The notes under the pieces were generated by a model, which saw only the letters and a list, made by a program, of their open reading frames with translations, had not been told where the DNA came from and searched no databases. DNA of 26,505 nt from CAZWKX01 sp964614095 (GTDB lineage: Bacteria; Actinomycetota; Acidimicrobiia; Spongiisociales; UBA11373). This document shows, piece by piece, positions 1 to 7,642 of this stretch (positions are counted from its first letter, which is position 1; each line of letters opens with the position of its first letter). The stretch covers positions 1-26,505 of the forward strand of contig CAZTJO010000024.1 in NCBI GenBank assembly GCA_964614095.1, in the 5' to 3' direction. Position numbers and translations under genes: made by a program.

Positions 1-75
<75 letters not shown>

Positions 76-88
76 TCGTAGGTATTCG

Positions 89-117
89 AGTGTACCCCTG
101 CCTCGGTGGAAGACCAA
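89..117 (-). promoter_or_regulatory. Promoter of the initiator tRNA
   Basis: On the minus strand a -35-like TTGGTC (117 to 112) is followed after exactly 17 bp by a -10-like TACACT (94 to 89). Transcription would start near position 82, about seven bases before the mature 5' end of the tRNA. The -35 begins five bases after the stop codon of the upstream UPF0182 gene, so the tRNA need not depend on read-through. Inferred from hexamer match and spacing. Confidence 0.55.
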
Positions 118-121
118 GACC

Positions 122-3001
122 TCAGGAGTTGGCATCGATGAGCGCAACTGCCTCTTCGATAAGGCGCTGCGCCTCGGCGACCTCCTCGGCGTAGGTGGCC
201 AGGTCGCCATTGCGCAGGGAAAGGTCGGCGCGGGCAAAGGCCTGGTCAGCCTGAGTGAGCAAATCGAGCACCTGGGCATCCACGGAAACCGGCTCGCCGC
301 CGTCGGGGACCTCGCCGTCATCAGGCTCTACCACCGCCGGCGCCCCGCCAAAGACATCGCTCAGCGCCTCCGCCAGCGTCTCCCGCATGACGATGTTGTC
401 GCCAAAGACCACAACCACACGCTTGAACTCGGGCAGGGCGATGCCCGAAGTACGGTTTGCCCTGATGTAGATGGGCTGCACGTAGAGGATCGATTCCTCA
501 ATGGGCACCACGAGCATGTTGCCCTGGATGACCTCGGATCCCTGCTGGCCCAGCAGGGTGAACTCGCGTGAAATATCCGGATCCTGGTTGATTCGGGCAC
601 CCACTTGTCCAGGACCGTCGATGAATGAGTCGCGTGGCAGCTCAAAATCGATGAGCTCGCCGTACGAATCGGCGTCGCTCTTGGCCACGATGAACGACAC
701 CATGTTGGGCCGCTCGGCAGAGGTGAACGGCTGCAGTACTAGGTAGGAAACCTCTTCTTCACCGGGCAGGCTCATAAGCAGGTAGTACGGCACCATGGGA
801 CGGGGGTTGTCGTTGCCACCACGGAATCCCCCCGCCTCGAGGGTGGTCGAAGGGTCACGAGCAATTTCCCAGGGATCGCTCTGGTTGTAGAAGATCCGAG
901 GGTCGGTCACGTGGTACAGCGTGTACATCTCCGACTGCACCCGGAACAGATCCTCCGGATAGCGCATGTGATCGCGCAATCCGTCCGGCATCTGGTCCAT
1001 CGGAGTGAACAGATCAGGGAAGATGTTGCGATAGGTCCGCAGCACCGGGTCCTCCTCATCAACAACGTAGAAGGTGACGGTGCCGTCGTAAGCATCGACG
1101 GTGGCCTTCACCGAGTTGCGGACGTAGTTGAGGTCTGAGGGAAGAGTCGACCTTTCCGCATTGAGCCTGCCGGTGTCTGCCCGTTGCGAGTAGGGGTAGC
1201 GGTTGGTGACCGTGTACATGTCCTGCACCCAGAGGAGGCGGCCGTCGAGCAGGACAAGGTAGGGATCGGCATCCGGGTACAGGAAGGGTGCTGCCTTGGT
1301 GACCCGGTCACCCAGATTGCGCACCATGAGCACCCGGCTGTCGCCGGTGATCTGCCCTGAGATCAGAGTGTTGATGTCGGCGAAACGGAGCGAAAAAGCC
1401 ATCCTGCGGAAGAAGCTTCCCATCTCGACACCGCCGGCCCCATCGTACGAGTTGAAGGCGACCCTCTCCTCACCTCCGGTCTCCACCGGGAAGTCGACCT
1501 CCTGCTCCTTGGTGCCCACGATCTTGTAGTTGCCCGATCGCACCGCCTCGCCAAAGTAGATGCGGGCCTGATCGATCTCGAGGCTGGCAGGTACCGAATC
1601 ACCCAGAGTGATGTCCTTCACCAGGAAATCGGGCTGGCCCTCGGGAGTGACGGTGTTGGCCGGGCTCACCACCGCCCCGTAGCCGTGGGTGAACACGAGA
1701 TGATCGTTGACCCATCCTTCGATGACTTCACTTTCCTCGTCGAGCTCGCGGGCAGCGAGCATCACCTGGGTCAGATCTCCATCGATCACATATCGATCAA
1801 CGTCTACGTCGCTGAACTGGTAGAAGGGGCGCAGTGCCTGGAGCTGCTGGTAGGTGGTGATGAGCTCCGACGGATCCCAGAGGCGAATGTTGTCGATGAT
1901 GGCCGGGTTGTTGGCGAGGTCATCGGCGGTCAGGTCCTCGGAGGCCAAGAAGTCGCGTACTTCTACCTGGTCCAAGCCGAATGCGGCACGCGTCGCGTCG
2001 ATGTTCCGCTCCACATAGGGCAGCTCTTTGTTGATCTCATCGGGCTGCACCGAAAACCGTTGCACCAGCGCCGGCCAGGCCCATCCGAGCGCCAGCGAGG
2101 TGACAAACCACAGCCCCACGGCGGCCGTGGGCAGGATCCAGCCGCGGATGCGGATGTTCACCAGCAGCAGAACGGCGGCGGCGATCGAGATGAAGAAGAG
2201 CAGCTGCAGAGCCGGGATCTGCGCCTTGACGTCGGTGTACGAAGCTCCATAGACAAAACCCCGCTCGCTGTAGAGCAAATCAAACCGATCGAGCCAGTAC
2301 CCGGCCGCCTTGAGCAACGCCAGCGCGGCAAGCAGCACAGACAGATGGATTTTCACCCCCGAAGCGACCCTCACCCGGCGGGGCTGGACCTGGATGCCTC
2401 CGTTGAAGTAGTGCACCGCCGCCATGACGATGGTCGTCATAAGGACGAACTGGAACCCCCAGGCAAACAGATCACGGTAGAAGGGCACCTGGAACACGTA
2501 GAAGCCGTTGTCCTTGCCGAACACCGGATCGACGATCCCGAACGGCTCAGCATTGGTGAACCGGAGCCAGTCTTCCCACCACCCCCCCACGCCGACACCG
2601 AGCAGCAAGCCGAAAACGCCGGCTACCAACAGCCGTACCTTCCATACCCTGGACTCACGCCAACGTTGGAAACGTCCAACTATCTCGGCGTCGGGTCCCT
2701 CGCCGGGGATCAGCTTCGGCGGCGAGAGCCGATCGGCGAGCCACAGATTGCCCAGCATGAGCCCGAACGCCGCAGCAACGCCGATGGCGGCAAGCACGAC
2801 CATGGTGAACACGCGTGTGGTCCACACGCTGCCAAAACTGAGAGAATCGAACCAGAGGTAGTCGGTCCAGAACGTAGCCAACGCGCGCAAGCTGAACAGG
2901 AGAACAACCAGCGCGACCAGAGAGAAGATGAGAATGCGCCGGCCGATGGACATCCGCCGCACCGGTATGGGAGTGGGTTCTGTGGGATCACGATTGATCA
3001 T
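122..3001 (-). CDS. UPF0182 family integral membrane protein
   Basis: This 959-residue protein belongs to UPF0182, a large actinobacterial and cyanobacterial membrane protein family of unknown function, with mycobacterial relatives of similar length. The first 315 residues hold about seven hydrophobic segments (roughly 24-46, 62-88, 122-142, 179-198, 218-237, 262-282 and 288-312). A long, mostly hydrophilic domain follows, probably outside the membrane. The tail (about 885-959) is acidic and proline-rich and then helical, ending in an Ala/Glu-rich possible coiled coil. The ATG at 3001 lacks a well-placed Shine-Dalgarno sequence. It overlaps the stop of a four-codon leader ORF that has one, so translation may be coupled. 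An in-frame TAG just upstream excludes a longer start; Met17 is a weaker alternative. The DivIVA-like gene lies 43 bp upstream on the same strand, so the two may be co-transcribed. Confidence 0.93.
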   Translation of the reverse strand: MINRDPTEPTPIPVRRMSIGRRILIFSLVALVVLLFSLRALATFWTDYLWFDSLSFGSVWTTRVFTMVVLAAIGVAAAFGLMLGNLWLADRLSPPKLIPGEGPDAEIVGRFQRWRESRVWKVRLLVAGVFGLLLGVGVGGWWEDWLRFTNAEPFGIVDPVFGKDNGFYVFQVPFYRDLFAWGFQFVLMTTIVMAAVHYFNGGIQVQPRRVRVASGVKIHLSVLLAALALLKAAGYWLDRFDLLYSERGFVYGASYTDVKAQIPALQLLFFISIAAAVLLLVNIRIRGWILPTAAVGLWFVTSLALGWAWPALVQRFSVQPDEINKELPYVERNIDATRAAFGLDQVEVRDFLASEDLTADDLANNPAIIDNIRLWDPSELITTYQQLQALRPFYQFSDVDVDRYVIDGDLTQVMLAARELDEESEVIEGWVNDHLVFTHGYGAVVSPANTVTPEGQPDFLVKDITLGDSVPASLEIDQARIYFGEAVRSGNYKIVGTKEQEVDFPVETGGEERVAFNSYDGAGGVEMGSFFRRMAFSLRFADINTLISGQITGDSRVLMVRNLGDRVTKAAPFLYPDADPYLVLLDGRLLWVQDMYTVTNRYPYSQRADTGRLNAERSTLPSDLNYVRNSVKATVDAYDGTVTFYVVDEEDPVLRTYRNIFPDLFTPMDQMPDGLRDHMRYPEDLFRVQSEMYTLYHVTDPRIFYNQSDPWEIARDPSTTLEAGGFRGGNDNPRPMVPYYLLMSLPGEEEVSYLVLQPFTSAERPNMVSFIVAKSDADSYGELIDFELPRDSFIDGPGQVGARINQDPDISREFTLLGQQGSEVIQGNMLVVPIEESILYVQPIYIRANRTSGIALPEFKRVVVVFGDNIVMRETLAEALSDVFGGAPAVVEPDDGEVPDGGEPVSVDAQVLDLLTQADQAFARADLSLRNGDLATYAEEVAEAQRLIEEAVALIDANS

Positions 3002-3012
3002 CGAGCAACCAT
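2998..3012 (-). promoter_or_regulatory. Four-codon leader ORF coupled to the UPF0182 start
   Basis: On the minus strand ATG GTT GCT CGA TGA (3012 to 2998) encodes Met-Val-Ala-Arg. A GGAGG at 3026-3022 lies nine bases before its ATG, a good ribosome-binding distance. Its TGA overlaps the ATG of the UPF0182 gene as ATGA. The main gene has no comparable ribosome binding site of its own. The arrangement suggests ribosomes load on the mini-ORF and reinitiate. Coupling is inferred; chance is possible for so short a frame. Confidence 0.4.
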
Positions 3013-3044
3013 TCTAAGGAGCCTCCGGTTGTGAGCCGTTCCGA

Positions 3045-4820
3045 TCAAAGCCGCGGCACCACACTGCAGGTGCAATCGAGGTGAGCCGGAGGTGGCGCCG
3101 TGCCGGCCGGCGGATCTCCCGCCGGGTCCCACGGCTCTCCCCCCGCCGCCGGGCACTCCTCACAAAGCCGGCCGTGAGCCAACCCCTCCACCAGCTCTAT
3201 TCCACTGAACGAGAGGCCGGCGAGAAGGCTGTCGTGGTAGGCGGCGTATGTCACGGTGCGAACCCAGCGTTCCGCCTCGTCCGAACGCCAGGCACGGAAT
3301 ACGCGCGATAGTGTGGATGACGCTTCCACCGGACCGGCCCGGTCGATCTCGGCAAGAGCGGTATCAAGCTGGGCGCAGAGGTCTTCGGCCATGAGCGCCG
3401 CCATCACCGAGGTGCGGGCGGTGATCACCGCCGAAGGACGAGCCTTGCCGCTCAGCTCGTTGACCGCGTCGGCTCCCGCTTCGGCGGCACTACCGACCGC
3501 GCTCTCGAGGGCGGAGCCCAGTCCATCGCCGACCGTGTCGACGTTCGGATGCCACGCTCCCGAAACCCGCAGGGTGTCGAGCGCTTCGTTCTGCAGGTCG
3601 AGCAGAGAACGTTTCACCTCACGCAGAGCCGAGTTCTGCACCGGCAGCAGGAGCCGCTCCCGCAGCTCCAACGGCTCGGTAAGAACTGCGCTTGTCTCCT
3701 CCTTCTCGGCGGCCACGACGACTGCGACCTCCGTGTCGGTGTCCTCCGGGAGCCGTGTCTCGACGTCGGCCGCTGCCTCCGCCTCCGCCGAGTCGCCGCG
3801 CAGTCGCGAGAAGAGGGCACCCAAGGCGTCTTCGACCTGCTCCTCCGCCGGTGTTTCCTGGGCCTCCTCCGCAACAGGCATCTCCGGCTGCTCTATCTCG
3901 ACCCGCTCGGCGGGGGCCTCCACCTCGGGCACGGATGGCGCCGCTTCGGGCTCCGGCACAGACGGTGGCACAACTTCGTGCTCGCCGATCTCGTGGAGCG
4001 CCTCCACCTCGGCGGCCAGGGCATCCCCGTACGAGCCGGGATCCGGACTTCGGGGGGGACCGGTGCCCGGACGGCGGCGCTTCCTGGGCTCTCTCTGTAT
4101 CACCCGCACCCCTGCCGGCGCAGAGGGTGCCTGGGCATCGGCTCCTCCGGAGTCTTCAGGGGCAGACTCCGGTGCCTCCACCGATCGCGACTCGGGCTCA
4201 TCCATTGCCGAAGCGACAAGGCGGTCGACCATCGAGTGCGCCTCCGATACCAGACGGTCCGCCTCAAAACGAGACGTTCGCACGATTTCCTGCGCCTGGC
4301 GTTTGGCCGATTGCACCAGACGGTGCGCCTCTTGTTCCGCCTCGGCCCGATCGACCAACACGTCGGCCTCGGTGTTTGCGATGATCGTCGACGCCGCGGC
4401 CATGGCCTGATCCAGAAGCTCGGCTGCCGTCTCCCACGCATCCTTGCGTAGATGGAATGCCTGCTGATCCGCCTCGGCCAGGAGCTGCTCGGCCGAGGCC
4501 ACCGCCTCCCCAAGGCGGGCCACCGAGTCGGTGCGCGCCCGCGATCTGAGGCCCTGGGCCGTCTCCTGAGCGTCGGCAAGGATTTGGCCCACGTCGGCGC
4601 CGACCGCTCCCAGATCGCGTGCCAGCCACTCCAGGCCACCCACTTTCTCGATCTCGGCAATGATCTTCTCATGCTCGGCGGCCAGCTGAGACCACGCCTG
4701 CGCGGTGGATTCCAGGAGTCGCTCGACTTCTCTCTTCTTGTAGCCGCGACGAGCCGTCGGCAGGCCTTTGGCAGTAAGACGCTCCGGGCTCAGGTCATCC
4801 TCGGACATCGCCCGCACCAT
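3045..4820 (-). CDS. DivIVA-like coiled-coil protein with C-terminal Cys/His motif
   Basis: A 591-residue protein. Residues 14-40 resemble the DivIVA/Wag31 N-terminal lipid-binding motif (a short segment around Arg-Arg-Gly-Tyr followed by a Lys/Arg/Glu-rich helix). Residues about 40-205 are a long Ala/Glu/Gln-rich coiled coil. Residues 205-380 are an acidic, proline-rich and probably disordered linker with a basic patch near 245-251. Residues 385-545 look helical again. The last 40 residues contain C553-x2-C556 and H580-x2-C583-x-C585 after a Pro-rich stretch, a likely metal-binding module. DivIVA proteins mark curved membrane and organise polar growth or septation; that role here is inferred from the N-terminus only. 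The ATG at 4820 has no Shine-Dalgarno. ATG at 4808 (Met5) sits seven bases after TATGGT (4821 to 4816), so it may be a leaderless start. Confidence 0.8.
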   Translation of the reverse strand: MVRAMSEDDLSPERLTAKGLPTARRGYKKREVERLLESTAQAWSQLAAEHEKIIAEIEKVGGLEWLARDLGAVGADVGQILADAQETAQGLRSRARTDSVARLGEAVASAEQLLAEADQQAFHLRKDAWETAAELLDQAMAAASTIIANTEADVLVDRAEAEQEAHRLVQSAKRQAQEIVRTSRFEADRLVSEAHSMVDRLVASAMDEPESRSVEAPESAPEDSGGADAQAPSAPAGVRVIQREPRKRRRPGTGPPRSPDPGSYGDALAAEVEALHEIGEHEVVPPSVPEPEAAPSVPEVEAPAERVEIEQPEMPVAEEAQETPAEEQVEDALGALFSRLRGDSAEAEAAADVETRLPEDTDTEVAVVVAAEKEETSAVLTEPLELRERLLLPVQNSALREVKRSLLDLQNEALDTLRVSGAWHPNVDTVGDGLGSALESAVGSAAEAGADAVNELSGKARPSAVITARTSVMAALMAEDLCAQLDTALAEIDRAGPVEASSTLSRVFRAWRSDEAERWVRTVTYAAYHDSLLAGLSFSGIELVEGLAHGRLCEECPAAGGEPWDPAGDPPAGTAPPPAHLDCTCSVVPRL

Positions 4821-4859
4821 ACCGCTAGGAGGCTCGGCTGCACGGGATCGTCGGTGCGC

Positions 4860-5933
4860 TCAGTTGGCGGCGACGCTGACCGCAACGGGCTCCAGCGTGT
4901 CGAGAAAGTCGAGGGCATCCTGCAGCGTGCTCACTGCCACCACCTCGATGTCGTCGCCGGCGGCGGAGACGGCATCCTCATAGTTGGCCTCGGGGACAAG
5001 AACGTACTCGGCACCGACCGATCGCGCTCCGTACACCTTCTGACGAACTCCACCAATGGCGGCGACGGTCTCATCAAAACGAATCACCCCGGTGCCGGCG
5101 ATGACGTGACCCTTGAGCAGGTCCTCCTCGGTGAGGAGGTCTATCACGGTCAGGGCGTACATCATGCCGGCAGAGGGCCCGCCGATTCCGCCGGCCTCTA
5201 TCACCACGTCGATCGGCAGATCGAGGGCGACCACATTCGTCTCATAGCCGACACCTACAAAGGGCGCCCCCTGCAGATCGGGGTGGGTCCCCAGCGTCAA
5301 TTCGACACTCAGCGGCTCACCACTCCGGGTGCCGGAAAGGATGATGGTGTCCCCGGCGCTGTTCTCCTGCACCGCAAACAGGAAGGCCTCGCCGTCGGTC
5401 ACAACAACACCATCCACCTCTGTGATCAAATCGCCCACCTGGAGCAGCCCGTCGGCGGGACTCCCCTCCACCACACCGGTGATGACGGCTCCCTCAACGA
5501 CGAACCCGACGTCGTAGCCAAGCCGCTCCAGAGCAACGTAGATGGCGGTATCGATGGAATCCTCCATGGCGATGATGTTCTGCTGGTTCACCTCATCTTG
5601 AGTCACTCCGGGAGGTCGCAGGTCTTCACGGGGATACAGGTCGACCGTGCCATCAAATTGAGCCTCGACGAACTCGAACACATTCACCTCACGCAGCCCG
5701 ATGGTGAGCAGGTAGAACCCGCCGTTCGTCTCGTAGATCTCAACGTCCTCGATGGTGATGAGACTGGAAACCTCCTCCACCGGGCCCGGTGACATGGCGA
5801 AAAAGGGCATCTTGATGGGCCAGAGAACGGCGATGGTGGCACCGATGAAGATGAACACGGCGACCAGCACAAATGGCCACCTGGGGGCCCGCCGACGCGG
5901 CTCGGTCGGCTCCGGCAGATCAGTGAAGTGCAT
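4860..5933 (-). CDS. Membrane-anchored PDZ and Lon-type (S16) serine protease, YlbL-like
   Basis: This 357-residue protein has the YlbL architecture. A short basic N-terminus precedes one membrane helix (about 19-39), then come an extracytoplasmic region, a PDZ domain (about 140-215) and a Lon proteolytic domain (about 220-345). The Lon Ser/Lys dyad is visible: Ser254 in GGPSAG and Lys299 in GGVRQKV. The family cleaves envelope or secreted proteins in Gram-positive bacteria, and the PDZ domain probably recognises substrates. No ATPase domain is present, as expected for this family. No Shine-Dalgarno precedes the ATG. A -10-like TACCAT (5948 to 5943) lies nine bases upstream, so a leaderless or very short leader is possible. 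It is divergent from the DUF6159 gene, with 63 bp between the starts, and lies 39 bp upstream of the DivIVA-like gene on the same strand. Confidence 0.92.
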   Translation of the reverse strand: MHFTDLPEPTEPRRRAPRWPFVLVAVFIFIGATIAVLWPIKMPFFAMSPGPVEEVSSLITIEDVEIYETNGGFYLLTIGLREVNVFEFVEAQFDGTVDLYPREDLRPPGVTQDEVNQQNIIAMEDSIDTAIYVALERLGYDVGFVVEGAVITGVVEGSPADGLLQVGDLITEVDGVVVTDGEAFLFAVQENSAGDTIILSGTRSGEPLSVELTLGTHPDLQGAPFVGVGYETNVVALDLPIDVVIEAGGIGGPSAGMMYALTVIDLLTEEDLLKGHVIAGTGVIRFDETVAAIGGVRQKVYGARSVGAEYVLVPEANYEDAVSAAGDDIEVVAVSTLQDALDFLDTLEPVAVSVAAN

Positions 5934-5984
5934 CGGACAGCGATGGTACCGGCCACAAACCCATATTCAGATGCATCCGCTTCA

Positions 5985-5990
5985 TACACT
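5985..5990 (+). promoter_or_regulatory. -10 element for a leaderless DUF6159 transcript
   Basis: TACACT, the same hexamer as in the tRNA promoter, is followed by six bases (TGTGGT) and then the ATG at 5997. That spacing puts the transcription start on or next to the A of the start codon. No Shine-Dalgarno sequence lies before the ATG. No convincing -35 was seen. Confidence 0.4.
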
Positions 5991-5996
5991 TGTGGT

Positions 5997-7001
5997 ATGG
6001 GACGTATAGCCAGAACCATGAGCCTGGCCCGGGCCTCCTGGGAGGTACTCAAGGCCGACAAAGAACTTCTTGCCCTGCCGCTGCTCTCTTTCCTGGCATC
6101 ACTGGCGGTGGCTGCATCGTTTGTGGTGCCCATCGTGCTGTCGGGAAACGTGACCAACATCGAGCAGCAATCTGAGACGACCATTGCAGTGCTTGGGATC
6201 GTCTTCTACCTGGTCACCGCCTTCATCACCATCTTCTTCAATGCGGCTTTAGTGCATGCCGCCAATGACCGGCTCGACGGCGGCGACCCCACGGTGGGCA
6301 GTGCCATCGCCGGCGCCTCCAGGCGTATCGGCCGCATCTTTGTGTGGTCGCTGGTGTCGGCAACGGTGTCGATCATCCTGCGCTCGATACAGGAGCGCTC
6401 CGGCTGGCTGGGAAGAATCGTCGCCGGGATCGCCGGCGTTGCGTGGGCCCTGGTGACATTCCTCGTGCTGCCGGTGCTGGTCATCGAGGGAGTGGGTGTG
6501 GGCGAGGCGATCAAACGATCCGGCAGATTGTTCAAGAAGACCTGGGGCGAAAACGTGGCCGCCCAGGTGGGCTTCGGCCTGCTCGGCTTCCTGCTCGTTC
6601 TTCCCGCCATCCTCCTTGCTACAGGCGCCTTCGCCGTGGGTGAGGCGGTCGGTTTTGGAGTGCTTGGCCTGGCGGTTTTGTGGATTCTCGTCGTGGCGTT
6701 GGTGCTCAGTGCCCTCAACGGCATCTTCCAGACGGCGCTGTATCGCTACGCCGTTGGGGCCGAGGGCAAGGGCTACTTCACCGAGGCCGACATGCAGCGG
6801 GCCTTCGCCGGCAAGGGTGGCCGATCCTTTATGCCTCCCTCCGCTTTCTCAGGTGGAATCGGAAGGCAGAGTCCCGATGACCACTGGGAGGCTCCCCCGG
6901 GATCGTGGAACACTCCGGCCGGCTCGTGGGACAGGCCCGAGGATCCGCCCCGGCCCGCCGATCCGCCCCAGCCTGACGACCCTTGGGAAGGCGCCAGGTA
7001 G
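5997..7001 (+). CDS. DUF6159 family multi-spanning membrane protein
   Basis: A 334-residue protein matching the DUF6159 pattern: an N-terminal amphipathic segment (around Ala-Ser-Trp-Glu-Val-Leu-Lys-Ala-Asp-Lys-Glu) and about six membrane segments (roughly 26-49, 64-84, 114-132, 142-164, 190-210 and 217-240). A cytoplasmic-looking segment near 245-275 ends in a Phe-rich stretch. Residues 290-334 are a Trp/Pro/Asp tail in which Gly-Ser-Trp recurs (302-304, 309-311), probably disordered. Function is unknown. The frame stays open upstream to 5928, but that part overlaps the divergent protease start and lacks the family N-terminus, so ATG 5997 was chosen. It converges on bioY, with 20 bp between the stops. 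Confidence 0.85.
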   Translation: MGRIARTMSLARASWEVLKADKELLALPLLSFLASLAVAASFVVPIVLSGNVTNIEQQSETTIAVLGIVFYLVTAFITIFFNAALVHAANDRLDGGDPTVGSAIAGASRRIGRIFVWSLVSATVSIILRSIQERSGWLGRIVAGIAGVAWALVTFLVLPVLVIEGVGVGEAIKRSGRLFKKTWGENVAAQVGFGLLGFLLVLPAILLATGAFAVGEAVGFGVLGLAVLWILVVALVLSALNGIFQTALYRYAVGAEGKGYFTEADMQRAFAGKGGRSFMPPSAFSGGIGRQSPDDHWEAPPGSWNTPAGSWDRPEDPPRPADPPQPDDPWEGAR

Positions 7002-7021
7002 CAGCCGGAAGCGAAGGCCTC

Positions 7022-7597
7022 CTAGACGCGGCGGTCGGCGAGCCGCCACGCTGCCGGCAGCGCCAGCCCGGCCAAAACGATCTTGATCAGGTCGCCGAGA
7101 ATGAATGGCATCATGCCCAAGCGCACCGCTTCACTGCCCGACACGCCCAGCGAGACGGCCAACCACGGCACTCCGCAGGCGTAGATGACCAGACTGCCGA
7201 GTAGGAAAGCCGGAACCGCGGTGCGTACCACACGATCCTGCTGCCGCTCGGCCAGGTACCCAACGACCGCAGCAGCCACGAGGAATCCGATCAGATAGCC
7301 ACCGGTGGGCCCGGTGACGATCTCCCACCCTCCGGCGCCGCCGCGGAAGAAGGGCAGTCCCACCGCCCCCAGCAGCAGATAGAACCCCTGACTGGCCGCA
7401 CCGGCACGCCAGCCCAGAGCGGCGCCGCTGAGCAGAACGGCGAAGGTCTGCCCCGTGATCGGCACCGGCGTGAACCACAGCGGGATCTGCACCTGTGCCC
7501 CAGCCGCGGTGAGCAGGGCAAACCCGGCCACTACGCCGGTGCTGGTGACTCGAGTCTGGGGCAGGAGCCGGGTTGTGATTACGGCTGGAGCAGTCAC
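7022..7597 (-). CDS. bioY: BioY family biotin transporter substrate-binding subunit
   Basis: This 191-residue membrane protein has the usual BioY length and signatures: PVPITGQTFAVLLSGAALG near 45-62, a glycine-rich segment GPTGGYLIGF near 96-105, and the C-terminal helix with LGDLIKIVLAG near 167-177. BioY is the S component of an ECF transporter and captures biotin. No EcfA or EcfT gene is nearby, so it either shares an energising module encoded elsewhere or works alone, as some BioY proteins do. The start is GTG at 7597, with AGGAAGAGG ending eight bases upstream. It follows the substrate-binding lipoprotein gene by 45 bp on the same strand and may share its transcript. No biotin-repressor palindrome was recognised upstream. 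Confidence 0.93.
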   Translation of the reverse strand: MTAPAVITTRLLPQTRVTSTGVVAGFALLTAAGAQVQIPLWFTPVPITGQTFAVLLSGAALGWRAGAASQGFYLLLGAVGLPFFRGGAGGWEIVTGPTGGYLIGFLVAAAVVGYLAERQQDRVVRTAVPAFLLGSLVIYACGVPWLAVSLGVSGSEAVRLGMMPFILGDLIKIVLAGLALPAAWRLADRRV

Positions 7598-7642
7598 GAC
7601 GGGCGCCTCTTCCTTGTCGCCGAGGAGCCTAGCTGCGCTCTC

